The notes under the pieces were generated by a model. It had not been told where the DNA came from, did no database searches, and saw only the letters and a program-made list of their open reading frames with translations. 64,000 nucleotides of DNA from Anisodus tanguticus (lineage: Eukaryota > Streptophyta > Magnoliopsida > Solanales > Solanaceae). The DNA lies in the NCBI GenBank assembly GCA_034509755.1, contig CM067559.1, positions 37,158,032 through 37,222,031 of the forward strand, read 5' to 3'. The translations under genes and the position numbers were made by a program. Each line of letters starts with the position of its first letter. Positions within the stretch are counted from its first letter, which is position 1. Below, one piece after another: positions 10,641-22,891 of this stretch.

Positions 10641-12818
10641 AAATATATATCATATACTTATAAGTTTGATGCATGTGTGAGTAAGCATTTTCTCAAAAAA
10701 AAACTCCCATTCGGTTCAATCAATTCTCCTCAAGCTTAATTAGAAGCATCTTGCAAACCTATTCAGTATTTTGTTTTGCCTTCATTCTTTGGTTTGTTTT
10801 CTTCAGCTGGCTAAGCAGTTAGTACCTAATTTATTTCCACCTTTTTAAGGGAATGCAAGATGTCGGATAAGGAAAAGGAGAAGATAAGCTAGTATTCACC
10901 CAATATAAACTTACTCGCAACTTATGTTTATGCTAAATAAGAAAATGCATGTCGTATATTCGTATATGATCTAATCATACTTCATTAATATGTAATCTCG
11001 CATTTTTACACTATTATAATTAAATTATTTGATCTGATACAAACATCAAGTACAAATAAATTTTTTCGATGACTAAATGCTTCGCGATTAATCTCCATAT
11101 ATTAGGATTTGTAGTAGAGTTATCGGATAACATTGCACCACTGGTGACTGGCCCCAAGAATTAAATGTAGGACATTTACAGTGAACTTCCTACTCAATTG
11201 TCTTTCCCTCCTTGCTTGGTAATACAAATTAAACCACATAATATTTCATGATCTTAATTAGTTTGCTTCTTCATTTATTCTTCTTAAGGATTTGTACTAG
11301 TCGTGACATTTATGATTTTGCTGCATATAAGAATACGTTGCTTCTCGACCTTTTCCATCTTACCTAGTGATCACCGAATTAATGTTTTATCCATCACAAG
11401 TAGAGCCCTTTTTCTTTTCTTTGATATTCCTTTTTTCTATGTACGACTTGTCTACTTGTAGAGCCAGCACTTTTCAAGTGGAAAACTGTAGGGGCCAAAG
11501 TACATACTTCTTTATAAAAGAATTAACTACTCGTTGATTTCTCAAACGAATTGCTAGACAGTGGCGAAGGCAAGAATTTCATCCCGGCGATTCACAAAAA
11601 AATGCTCTGTTGTATTAGAGAATTCAGCAAGTGATATATGCACATAAGAAAAGATTCTTTTTGCACCTAATATTACCACAATTTTTATACGAAGGAAATT
11701 CAATTGAACCCTCTTCGAAAACACGGGTCGGCCACGGAGAAGAGCACCCACTGGCATCTAACTATTATGTTTAGAGTTCCGTACCATGGAAACAAACGAC
11801 ATTCGTTAATTTCTTCTCATAAATGTAAGCCTTAGTGAGTGATAATCGATATATGTACAAGTACCCATTGAAATAGTCGAGTCACACGAGTTGCTCGAAC
11901 ACCATCCACCATTATTATCTCAGCATTGTTAGCCGCTTTTCAGCAACTCCTGCCTGAATTGTTGACCATAACCCTGCCCTTACATGGCAAGGCCCGCGTC
12001 AAGTGATTCGCCCCCAAAATATTCCATATGACCTCGAAAGGGAAGGTCCATGCCGAGTGATCATTCTCCCCCAAAAAACTGTTCAAGTGATGTTCCGAAA
12101 ACAGAAACATATGATTTAGTAATCAGAACCCATTGTGGGATGCAACCAGGGAGATTTGTATCACGTCAACAGTAAGAATAATCGGAGATGCTATGTCCTT
12201 AAATGTACCAACAGGAACGACACAAAGAGATGGCTGTAGTGTCTTGTTGAAATTGTGAATATATTCCTAATAATATGAAGGAATTTCAACGAGAACAAAA
12301 TTCACAATTTAGATGCAGATACCATTCAGTTCCATACATCCAAAGAGTGAATTGTAACTGATGCAGAAGCATCTAAAAGACCATACAGAGTTTCCTTCTC
12401 TTTACCTACTATCAAATTCTCTCTATTTAGATTTTGATCGGGTGTTAAGAAAGTTGTTAGAAAAGAAAAATTGCAGTAAAATAAATGGGAATCATTTTTC
12501 AGAGGAAAAGGTAAGTTCATTTAAACACGCACTTTATATTTTGAAGAAGTATGCAATTTTTGTAGAGGCAGTAAGCATTTTCACACTTCTTACTCACCTC
12601 ACATATAAAAGATGCAAAAAGAGAGAAAAGAAACAGTGCTTTTGATAATTTTCCTTTCCTAGCAACCAAACAACGCCTATCAATGGACCCAACAACTTGG
12701 CCTTACGCCTATCAACTTGTACAACCTTTATATTAGTGAATATTAGTAGAATATTCTCCATATATTTTGTAATTATTGGTGTTCTATAATTATGGTAGAA
12801 TTAGGATCCTTATCAAAT

Positions 12819-13265
12819 AATGGATCTTGGGCCTAACTCAACCCCAAAAGCTAGCTTGTAGAGTGAGGATTGTCCAAGTCCATATAAGGAGTCCATGTTT
12901 CCATTCCATTTCCGATGTGAGACTCTTAACCACCCCTACCCCCACGCACAGACCTCGTTAACTGGAGTGTGGACAATATAATTTGGGGCCAACATCGGTG
13001 AACAAAGAATTGGAATAGGCCTGGCTCTGATATCATGTAAAGAATGGATCTTGGCCTAACTCAACTCCAAAAGCTAGCTTGTAGGGTGAGAATTGTCCAA
13101 GTCCATTTAAGGAGTCCATGTTCCCATTCCATATCCGATGTGAGACTCTTAACACCACTCTGCACGCCCAGACCTTGTTAACTGGAGCGTGAATAATTAA
13201 ATTTGGGGGTCCAACAATCGATGAACAAAGAATTGGAATGGGTCTGACTCTGATACCATGTAAAG
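12819..13265. repeat. Tandem duplication, ~223 bp unit
   Basis: Unit 1 (12819-13042) and unit 2 (13043-13265) both start AATGGATCTTGG and contain AAAAGCTAGCTTGTAG, GATGTGAGACTCTTAAC and CTGATAYCATGTAAAG. A third unit begins at 13266 but breaks off after about 17 bases. Several substitutions separate the copies. Confidence 0.9.
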
Positions 13266-13279
13266 AATGGATCTTGGGC

Positions 13280-13640
13280 CTAATTTCGGACGCCCACCTC
13301 TGTCTTTTTCATTCACCGAATCGATCGTATACCACCGATACACCTCCAATATACGCCGATATACAGTTGCCCAGCCCTCCAATTCTACTAAAAGCACTGT
13401 ATACCGCTGGAATACTGCTGATATACAACCCCATTTCCTTCCCTATCTCTCCAACAACATGTATACCCCTCGTATATAGCTTATACACGCCGATATACAC
13501 TATACTATATATACGATTGATATACCCTCCCTGCCACTTTTATACCACTTATATACAGCCTCCCTGAGCCGTTATACACCTCGTATATGGTTGTTTCTTC
13601 CCCATATACACTGTACATACGTCTAGAACCCCCCTAATTA
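13280..13640. repeat. TATAC-rich tract
   Basis: The words TATACAC, GATATAC and GTATA recur every 10-20 bases in C-rich surroundings. Similar TATAC-rich tracts occur at 45820-46010 and 46850-46970. Open frames across it (13238-13567 plus) are low-complexity and not believed to be genes. Confidence 0.5.
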
Positions 13641-13649
13641 TGTTTCTCA

Positions 13650-15620
13650 CTCTCCGACAGCCTTCATAGCCGGAAAAAATAATGGAAGTAGCAATGACCA
13701 GAGGAGAAGGAATGGCTGATGGGACTGGCCTGCGAACTGGGCCTCCAGCATAGGCCCAGCAGCCGCTAGACACAGCCCAGTAGCTGGGGCCTCAAGCCAT
13801 AGCCCAGCAGTTGCGGCCCATTTTCATAAAGCCGGACAATCCGCCCTATACAGTTCGATGGGCCACAGTTACACGACCCACTTTCCTGTTGCCCAACAAC
13901 GGCCCACCGGTCTGGGTGCACATCCAACGGCCACAGCAATCAGGCCCAATTTCCTAGACTACAATCCGCTCCGGGACTTCTCCAATCTAATTTGGGCCAG
14001 GCTTTCAGCACTTTGAATCCTCGGCAGCCCTATAATGTGTGGTATATGGATATGGGCGCCACGTCTCACCTCATCAACAATTCTGATAATCTTTCTCAAC
14101 TGCGAAATTTAAATACTCCGCAATCTATTATGATCGGAAACGGTCATAGCAGTGTAATTCAAGGGTTTGGCCATACACTAACCCCACGACCACATCCCCC
14201 CTGCTCCCTAAATAACGTCCTATATGCCCCAAATATTATCAAGAACCTAATCTCCGTTAGGAAATTTGCCACGGATAATTTTGTATCCATAAATTTTGAT
14301 CCCTTTGGATTTTCTGTAACTGACCTACGTACCGGGGAACTCCTTACGAGATGCAATAGTAAGGGGGGCCTCTATCTTTTCCTATCCACGTCCACTGCCA
14401 GTGTCACCCATACCACATATCTCACTGCCGTTGTCTCTCCTCCCACTGCTTTAGTAACAATATCTCCATCAACATGACACAATAGACTTGGACACTCAGG
14501 AGCTACTGTTTTAAATTTTCTCCGAAACAATATTAATTCGTTGTAATAATGGGAAACTTGCCCAACAGTATTTTTCTTGCCCTTTGGGCAAACACGTTCA
14601 CCTTCCTTTTCAGTATTCTTTAAGCATTACGTTTTCTCCCTTTGACATTATTCATGCAGACTTATGGACATCCCCCATTACTAGCTCCCTCGGTCACAAA
14701 TTCTATCTCGTCTTATTAGCTAACTATTCTCACTTTCTCTGGGTCTAACCGCTTAAATTCATATCTGGAGTATTTTCTAAGTTTCTTGCATTCCGTGTCT
14801 ATGTCAAAACGTAATTTGAAAAAGACATAAAATCGTTTCAATGCGATAGTGGTCGTGAGTTCAATAATTCCGCATTTCATAATTTTTGCTCCACTAATGA
14901 CATGATTTTCCGGTTCTCATGTCCCCACACCTCCTCTAAAAATGACAAGGCCAAATGAATCATCTGTACTATCAATAACATGGTTCATACGATCCTATTT
15001 CATGCCTCTCTCCAATTTCCTTTTGGGTCTATGCTGTTAAAATGGCCGAATATATTCTAAATATTTTGCCCACCTAAACTCTCCTGAATAGAACATCCAC
15101 CGAAATGCTATTCTGTAGGATCTCAACTTATGAGCACCTACGATTTTTGGATGCCTGTGCGAACCGAATCTTGCCTCCACAGCCCCACATAAACTCGCAC
15201 CCCACATCACTCCTTGTGTGTTCTTAGGTTTCCCGCCAAATTATAGGGGATATCTGTGCTATGACGTGTCTTCCCGCAAAATCATTGTGTCTCATCATGT
15301 CACTTTTAATGAAGCCATCTTCCCTTTTGCAAACATTCAAAAATTTCAAAATATATGTTTTTAGATGAGTCCGCAGTCTCCCCCATCTACAACATGTTAC
15401 TCCGTTGTGACTCTACTGTTCCATCACGGCCGAAACCCACTGCTCCGGCACTACCGGTCTCAGCAGCCACCACCACGTCATCGTCACTGTCCACAACCAC
15501 TGCCACTAACGGCACAATGTCCGGCCACCCTCAGTCATCTGTTCCCCATCCCACTCCGGCCATCGTCTCTCTGACTTACAGACGAACCCCACCCATACCA
15601 ACTATGTCGACCCCAGCAAC
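13650..15620 (+). pseudogene. Copia element B, left part: gag end, protease, integrase
   Basis: The open stretch 13992-14477 contains MDMGATSHL, the copia protease site in which the second residue (normally T) has become M, and then the pre-integrase region with LYAPNIIKNLISVRKF. Integrase follows in broken frames to about 15350, with FWVYAVKMAEYILNILP near 15025-15070. A serine/threonine/proline-rich linker (15400-15620) precedes RT. It is cut at 15620 by gypsy element F and resumes at 24226. No 5' LTR or intact gag is visible. Closest relatives here are copias D and E. Confidence 0.85.
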
Positions 15621-16910
15621 TGTTGCAGATTTTTAGAGCTACGCAAGTATACGTATCGCAATTTGTAATAATTTTTGGTAAGACCGAGTATCGTCCCACA
15701 GAGACTGAATTGTTAAATACCAAATAATTAATCTCTAGTTTCTATTTGGTTAACGAATCATGATTTGTAAATGTTAAAATAAGAAAAGATAAACGAAGAT
15801 AAAATGCAAAAATACACGAATTGAATTCGAGAATAAGAGCAATTAGGGATTCCAATCTCATCAACTATCCACTCTACCATTTACTAATGCAAGATTAACA
15901 ATTCTTCTTCTTATTAAGATAGCAGGTTAACAAAAACATTCTATATTCAAATTACGACATATAAAACTCAACCTAAATGAGAATTTTCTATATTTCTATG
16001 ATAAATTCCATCAATTAGGAGGCATTAAGATCAACAACCTAAAAGCTACACAAGCAATCGTGATACTCTCGTTCAAGATTAAGCCTATGTCAATTCAACT
16101 ATAGCATATTCAAATCTCACTTTTCAGTTTTTGATTTAAACACATTTAGATAAACGAAAACCAATGACCAATCAATTCTCGTTCAATAACCACACATTGA
16201 AAAGACCTTAATATATGAATAAGACAGGATAACTTTGCATTAGTTCATGATAGAGGTTCAAGTGATTTAATTGAAAACCCTAATAGAAGAATTAGTTCAT
16301 AGTCATTCTAAAATTAACATATAAATTGAAAATTAACATAAATATAATTCAAGACAAAGAAAAAGAACTTGAGGAATTGATCTCCAATAGCTACTCCAAG
16401 GTTCAAAAACTTCTTTCTCTCCCTGCCTTGTCCGTCGTTTTTCTCTCATCTTTTCCTCTTTAAAGCAAACCCTATTTTTCCCTTTGAAAAGACATTTTTG
16501 CCCTTGTGAAAAATGAGTTCTCGTAATCTGTACGGACACAAGCGACGCGACTCATTTGCAGATTTCCTCAAGCGTTGCGGCTCTTCTGCTTCCAGAAATG
16601 TGGTCTCTCTGGAACCTCAGTGTCGCGGTTCTGATGTAGGCACCGCGGCTCATTTGTCATTTTTTTCATCCGAGACACGTTCAACTGCCTCACGAACTTT
16701 CCAGGACTTCTCTGAACCGTTTCTTTGACTAAACCGACATATTTATCCTCAATATCCTCTTATTCTCTCTAAATCCGCCTCACTTCCATTCTGTATCGCT
16801 TTATCCTAAAAACAAAACAAAAATAAGTGTAACACGGTACAAAACAACTTAAAGACTAACACAAGACTCCCTAAAACGCACTCTAAAATAGTACTTAAAC
16901 AGACTTAACA
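15621..16910 (-). repeat. Element F 3' LTR (1290 bp)
   Basis: On the plus strand it begins TGTTGCAGATTTTTAGAG and ends CAGACTTAACA. It aligns with 22892-24220 throughout, with scattered substitutions and small indels. Copies of the GAGCCGCG-type motif (seen here as CGCGGYTC or variants) lie between about 16535 and 16655. Confidence 0.95.
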
Positions 16911-16925
16911 GACACCCTCAAGCTT
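16911..16925 (-). other. Element F polypurine tract
   Basis: Read on the minus strand this is AAGCTTGAGGGTGTC, directly before the 3' LTR. It fits the plus-strand priming site, though it ends in TC rather than a pure purine run. Confidence 0.6.
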
Positions 16926-18248
16926 AACCTTTACTCGCCCTCGAGTAAAGAACTCTAGGCACTCTAAACTCTAAAATGAATCAAGTCAATAACAATAGAT
17001 CAAGCCTAAAAAATCATGAATACCATACAATATAATCCTTAGAACATTATAGCCATCAGTTTGCAATCTAGAATTTCAATTCAGATATTCCTCAAATTCA
17101 CTTTAAATCATTAATACATATGACAACCCAACCATGATCACTGAATAAACAAGTACTCAACTCAGTTTATACAAACCGAATTCTTACCAATAGTCCATCA
17201 AGACCATAATCTCATACGTTTGCTAACTTGCTACTCTCCACTAATTTAGACAACACATGCTCAAGAATCAATAGGACTTTTATAGGTTATAACGATAGGC
17301 TTAGGTACGGGTAGATGAAATGTCATTTAGGCTCAAAATTATCATAAGCATATAAACCAATCAACCAAACTCGATATCCACGTTACAAACCAACAACAAT
17401 CCCCAATTTTTATTTTCTTTTCTAGATTGAGAAAATTCACACTTACATTTTTTCCCTAAACTTGTTTTTCAGTGTATGCACAAGGAGAGTGTAGTTTCTT
17501 TCCCTTTTTTCTTTTTCATTTTTCCCCAAAATTTTCTCAATCCTTTACTCTTCTATTGATATAACTCAATCTAAAATATCAATTACAAAAGGCCAATCTC
17601 CAATCATATACTTATATGCTCATGATAAAATTCAAGGGAAGGAAAAAATAGTAAAGGGTTTCAAGTAGACTCAAAATAGGCATCTATCAACAATGAATTA
17701 ACTTGAGGCTCAAAAAGGGTAACTAGGGATTAAATTAGTCAAGATTGGCTTGAAAGGCTCAATCGTTCAAAAAAAAATTGCCTAAATCGTCTTCCTAAGC
17801 ATGCATCATCTAGGATTTCATCTCAAGTAGCAAGCAAGCAAGTTCTATAATTTTTCCACCATATTTCCTCAATCTAACATTCAACAATGCATAAACCGAA
17901 CATTTGAGTACAAGAAATTCAACAATCATGATCAAGTTTTCATATTTATTAATAACCAAAAGAAAACTCAAGAAATATCCAACGTAAGCACACAAATTTC
18001 TCATTTCATAGCTGTCAATTCCATCAAATTATATCACACTGCATTCACTCAATCTCATCGACTATCATTATCAACTTGATTCACTGGCACATGACACTAA
18101 ATTTAATTATCCAACTAGGATACTAACAACAAACAAACAACTAAACACAACACTAATAACACAGACTCCTCCCCCAAACTTATTTAACACATTATCCCTA
18201 ATGTGAAAAAGAAATAAAGAGAAGGAAGGCGTACCAAAATCCCGACAA
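16926..18248 (-). other. Element F noncoding 3' interior
   Basis: About 1.3 kb of AT-rich sequence between the transposon ORF and the polypurine tract. No frame with recognisable protein similarity was seen. A noncoding 3' interior of this size is common in large gypsy elements. Confidence 0.6.
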
Positions 18249-18249
18249 G

Positions 18250-19514
18250 TGATCTCAAAATGGTGGTGGTGGTGGTGGCGGTTGGCAGGGCGGGTATTGT
18301 GGCGGATAACTAAAGTAGTGCTCTTGGTCGTCACTCATGGACCAACGGTGCACCAAAGAATTGAGTTGGTCGATATGGTAAGTCTCATAATTGTATCGCT
18401 GCTACATATATTGGTTCAAATTCTTATTCTGAGCATGATGCGATTAGATCATTTATTGATTTTGTTGGAAAATATAATACAATCGATCATGAGTCTATTG
18501 GGTGTGATAATCAATTGGGCCACCAAGAGCCAAAAGAGGTGCACTACTACTCTGTCCTGGATCACCAGTTTCACCCTCTGCATCGCCGTCATTATTCCCC
18601 CGTTGGTGACGCTTTGGCTGGCGTTGGCAGCTCTCTCCATGAGGAGGCACTGGTGCAGGGTCTGGATATCCATTGACTATTAATCAAGTGATAGGCTGCT
18701 ATACTCTTGCTTTCATATCACTGCTGCTTTCGGGTACCCCATGTGTAGCACATAACGCAATGATTAGCGACACATTCCCCAAACCAGTTGTAGTGGTCAA
18801 TCTGCATGTGAAAGATATACTATCTCTGACAATCCGACCAAAATCCACCTTGAACCCAAATTACAGCCACGCCCGAGCAACTTTGTTAAATTGACACTGA
18901 TGTATACACTTGGGCTCGTGGTAGGTGTATGTGCACCGAGCCCCTGGATATCCCACAGTTTCAGCAACCTCAATCCAGTCAATCCTCGAGCAACTACAAA
19001 TAGTATATTCATCTTCCTCTTCTTCCTCTGCCTCAAAATTGGGGGCCCCACACACAACGTTAATAGCATCTGTCCCAACTGGCACCTTTTTTCCACGTAC
19101 AAAACATTTATTGTCTTCTTATTCCGAATAATTGGCATATAACTCATAAACTATTGAGAGATTAGGTTTTGTCAAACGAGGATTTATAAATGCTCCCCAA
19201 CCTCTATCGGCAATCATTGCTCGGATTGGCTCATAAACCTGATCTTCATATGGCTCATTTTGGAAGTCCATGCCCCTTTCTAGAACTAGAGAACGGCATA
19301 GTCTGTGGTACCTATCTTGGGCCATTTTGTTAGCAAATCTTTTCTTGTCATAATCGGCCACTAGTGGTGGATTTACGGGCCCCAAGAGGAGGATGCCTTC
19401 GAAGTAGATCGTCATGGACCCATTAAGACCCGTCAAAACTTTAAAGTTTTCTACAAAAAATCTGGCAGCACCTCCCCTTAATTCTTCACTTCCCAAAAAA
19501 CCTCGACTCCACAA
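18250..19514 (-). pseudogene. Putative plant transposon protein ORF in element F
   Basis: The first block (19514-19119) reads in one frame and includes RFANKMAQDRYHRL, ERGMDF and IRAMIADRGWGAFINPRL. I recognise these as typical of the Pfam 'putative plant transposon protein' domain. The frame shifts near 19130 but continues (NVLYV, then VPVGTDAINVV) and can be followed in pieces to about 18450, ending in a histidine/proline-rich tail. Its biochemical role is unknown. It sits downstream of the pol remnant, where gypsy elements may carry an extra ORF. Frameshifts make this copy non-functional. Confidence 0.7.
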
Positions 19515-19979
19515 AAATACAACTCAAGCAATTCACTCTATCAATAATCACAGTACAAACACTTCACAATATTAATATTCCCCACAAGAACACAATCAAC
19601 TCTCCCAAACTTAGATTTCCTCCAATGTCATAAAAGAAATCACAAAATTTCTCAAAGCTTGAATGCAATACTTACATTATGGAGAGAGACCTCAGGTGAT
19701 GCTTCATTGCCCAAAGTATTGAAGATTTGAAGAACCTATGGAAGATTTTTTTTTTTTTTGAAGGATTGGGATTTTAGGGTTTAGAAAAGGGGATTTAGGG
19801 AAAATGTGGAGTGGGAATGAGGGAAAAAGAAGAATCAATGGAAGGAATGAGAAGAGAGAAGAGTTTTTGTGGGGAGATAAGCTTGAAATCAGAAAAACAA
19901 ACAATGGGGGTCTTGGTTGGGGTCGGAGAAAGAGGGTTTTGGTGATTTGGGGACAATGAGAAAAGGTAGGATTTTTTAA

Positions 19980-20170
19980 AATGAATTCCTGAAGTGGTGC
20001 CGCGGCTCAGTCCAGACAGCGCCATGGCGTAATCAATTTTGATCTATAGCACCACGGCTCTTCAAACCAAAAAAATTTCAACCTTTCTGCCTCCGTAGCA
20101 CCGCGGCTCTGATGGAAGCGTCGCGGCACCTGGGAGCTCTCATTTTTTTCACGATTTCAAATGAGCCGCG
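19980..20170 (-). promoter_or_regulatory. Cluster of GAGCCGCG-type motifs
   Basis: On the minus strand GAGCCGCGGTGC, GTGCCGCGACGC, GAGCCGTGGTGC and GAGCCGCGGCACC occur within about 170 bp. The same motif family recurs in both LTRs of element F. Its position just upstream of the transposon ORF suggests a repeated regulatory block; that role is inferred. Confidence 0.4.
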
Positions 20171-20185
20171 ACTTTTTTATGAAGA

Positions 20186-20434
20186 TTAGAAATCGAAACA
20201 AAACAAAACAATTAAAATGTTGGGATGCCTCCCAATGGCGATGTCATTAACGTCATTTAGTCGGACGCTGAAACGTACCATAGGGATAAGTAAATATAGT
20301 CTTTGATCTTCTGGTGCAATGGCAATCTGATGATACCTAGAATAACCATTCAAGAAATAATAGTAGATATGGCCCGCTAGTCTGTCATCTTCCTCACACT
20401 GTGTTAGCGCTACCTGAAGAGCATCAGTACTCAT
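20186..20434 (-). pseudogene. Element F reverse transcriptase remnant
   Basis: The frame contains YYYFLNGYSRYHQIAIAPEDQ, a clear relative of the gypsy RT segment usually reading FLDGYSGYNQI with IAPEDQ. Only about 40 residues are recognisable. The RT N-terminus, the YxDD catalytic block, RNase H and integrase are all absent. It lies close after the protease, so a large internal deletion removed most of pol. Confidence 0.8.
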
Positions 20435-20594
20435 GCTATTTCAGAAACAACCCCCTCAATCACATCAATTGAAAAACAATTGTCACTTGCTCTAGGATAA
20501 GATATCGACTTGAACACATTGAAAACCACCTTTTCTCCCTGAACTCGGAGTCTCAACTCACTCTTTTGAACATCAATAAGTGCTTTCCCCGTGG

Positions 20595-21074
20595 CTAAAA
20601 TGGTCTTCCAATAATTATAGGCACATCAACATCCTCTTCCATGTCAAAAATAATAAAGTCAGCAGAAAAAATGAATTTGTCTACTTTAACTAACACATCT
20701 TCAATAATACCCCGTGGATACTTCACCGAACGGTCTGCCAACTGTAAAGTCATTGTTGTAGTCCTAGCTTCACCCACACCAAGTCTACGAAACACAGACA
20801 AATGCATCAAATTTATACTTGCCCCCAAATCACACAAGGCATGTTTACATTCAAAATTCCTGATAGTGCAGGGAATAGTGAAGCTCCTTGGATCTCTCAA
20901 CTTCTGGGGAAGCTTCTTTTGCAAAATGGCGCTGCACTTTTCAGTTAAAGCCACAGTTTCATAATCTCCCATCTTTCGCTTTTTATAGAGAATTTCCTTC
21001 ATAAATTTCATGTAACTTGGCATTTGCTCTAAGGCCTCAACAAAGGGAATGTTGATGTGCAACTTCATGAACAC
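20595..21074 (-). pseudogene. Element F protease region
   Basis: The frame (about 159 residues) contains the aspartic protease site CDLGASINLMHLSVF, in the DLGAS form usual for Athila-like elements, and ends FDMEEDVDVPIIIGRPF. It is open over this length but cut off from gag by a stop just upstream. It would process the gag-pol polyprotein. Confidence 0.85.
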
Positions 21075-21076
21075 CT

Positions 21077-22750
21077 CTAAAAACTTGGAAAATTATTTAT
21101 CAAGAGAATTTTTCTGGAGTCTTTGAGGGTATGGAATTCTGATTTGAGGATCAACAATAACTGCTGGTGGTGCCTTTTTTTTGTAATAGGGTGGTCTTCA
21201 GTAACCTTATCTTTCTCTAAACCAGATATCTCTCCCAAGTCGTCATTCTTTTCAACATGTGGTTGGGTTGCAGACTTCTCAACTTGTTTACCACTTCTCA
21301 ATTTGATGGCCTGACACTGCTCCTTAGGGTTCAAAACAGTATTGCTAGGCAGATTCCCTTGAGGTCTGTTATTCAACATGCTTGCTAACTGCCCCACTTG
21401 TGACTCCAAATTCTGAATAGAGGATCTTGTCTCTGTCATGAACTGAGTCTGGGTATTGGTGAGAGTCAACAAAGCTGCTTGCAATTCATTAGGATTCTCT
21501 TGTGGGACTTGTGACCTAGACTGCTGAGGAGATGAAGCTTGATTCATTGGTTGTTGTGGACTGTTCTTCTGATATTGCCCTTGAAACTGTGACTGTTGGC
21601 CTTGGTTGTTTCTCCATGAGAAGTTAGGGTGATTCTTTCACCCAGGATTATAAGTGTTAGAAAATGGATTGTTGTAGGGCCTCTAAAAATTCCCAATTGC
21701 TTGAACCTAAGCTTGGTCCATAGGAATATTGTTTGGATCCATTATTGTGCACCGATCAAAAGTATGTGGACCCCCGCAAATTTCACAACCCACTTACATC
21801 TAAACAACATTGGCGGACACAGTATTCTGCTGCAATTGCTTTGTCAAAGAAGCAACTTGAGCAGTTAAAGCAGTGATGGCATCTAGTTCATGAACCCCGG
21901 TCACTTTTCTACTGCTCGTTGATCTCTCATCAGACCATTGATGGTTGTTTGTGGCCATATATTCTAACAATTCATACACCTCATTGGCACTTTTACTCAT
22001 AAATGCCCCTTTAGCCGCAACATCAATTATGGTACGAGTAATACCACACAACCCATTATAGAAATTATGGACCAACATCCACTGTTCAATTCCATGGTGG
22101 GGACATCTCCTTTGCAACTCCTGAAACCTCTCCTAAGCACCATACAAAGATTCCCCCTCAAGTTGATAAAAATTATTCAGTTCCCCCCTTAGCTTAGCGG
22201 CCTTTGATGGAGGAAAGAACTTGGCAATCAATTTCTAAGCCAAATCTTGCCAAGTAGTAATAGAGTTTGCCTGAAGAGAGTTCAACCAGCTTTTGGCTCA
22301 GTCCCTTACTGAAAATGGGAAGAGCATCAATTTAATGGCGTCATCAGTCACACCATTGTATTTGAATGTTGCACATAGCTCCAAGAAATTTGCCAAGTGC
22401 ATACATGGATCTTCAGAGGGTAACCAACCAAACTGAAGTATGCCTTGGACCATTTTCAGGATCGCCGACTTAATCTCGAAGTTGTTTGCCTCCACAGTTG
22501 GTGGTCTTATACAGGTCTGCATTTCTGTTACCATTGGAAGTATATAATCCCGTAAGATTCTCACAGCGGGATTATGAGCTTGTTCATGCACCATTTCTGG
22601 CACCCATTTATTCAATCCATCATTGTTTTGAGGATTTGCCATAACCACAGTTGAACTACCAGCTCTCTTGTTTCTACAATTCTGCTTGCACGTTTTCTCA
22701 ATCTCAGGATTAATAGGAACAAGGCTGTCTGTTCCTCTTCTTCTTCGCAT
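21077..22750 (-). pseudogene. Element F gag
   Basis: Three open pieces (22750-22298, 22117-21800, 21547-21077) line up as a gypsy gag. The first starts MRRRRGTDSL and includes LPSEDPCMHLANFLELCATF, typical of the retrotransposon gag domain. The second has WMLVHNFYNGLCG and MATNNHQWS. The third is glutamine-rich with SSIQNLESQVGQLA and QAIKLRSGK. The pieces are separated by stops and frameshifts. The start lies about 120 bp inside the PBS. Confidence 0.85.
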
Positions 22751-22870
22751 ATAACAAAACTACCTGAAAAATGATCAAAATATGCACGCAAAACAAGTTA
22801 GAAACTTGTTCTTGGAACAACCAAATTAGAAATAAAATTAATTATTTTGATATTGATAATTTTGCAGTCG

Positions 22871-22885
22871 CCGGCAACGGCGCCA
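22871..22885 (-). other. Element F primer binding site
   Basis: The minus strand reads TGGCGCCGTTGCCGG, six bases in from the 5' LTR edge. This matches the tRNA-type primer site usual in plant Athila/Tat gypsy elements (tRNA-Asp as I recall). It fixes the reading direction as minus. Confidence 0.85.
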
Positions 22886-22891
22886 AAAACT

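Larger units (their letters stand above)
9760..12818. other. AT-rich intergenic DNA
   Basis: No gene is supported. Short open frames (for example 12361-12645 plus, 11554-11757 minus) lack recognisable motifs. The stretch holds a MITE-like repeat (10300-10468) and a SINE-like sequence (10470-10640). Confidence 0.6.

Noticed and set aside
15616..15626. Palindrome GCAAC-T-GTTGC at the left edge of element F as a target preference
   Set aside because: Only one insertion seen; likely a coincidence of the TSD with the LTR start.
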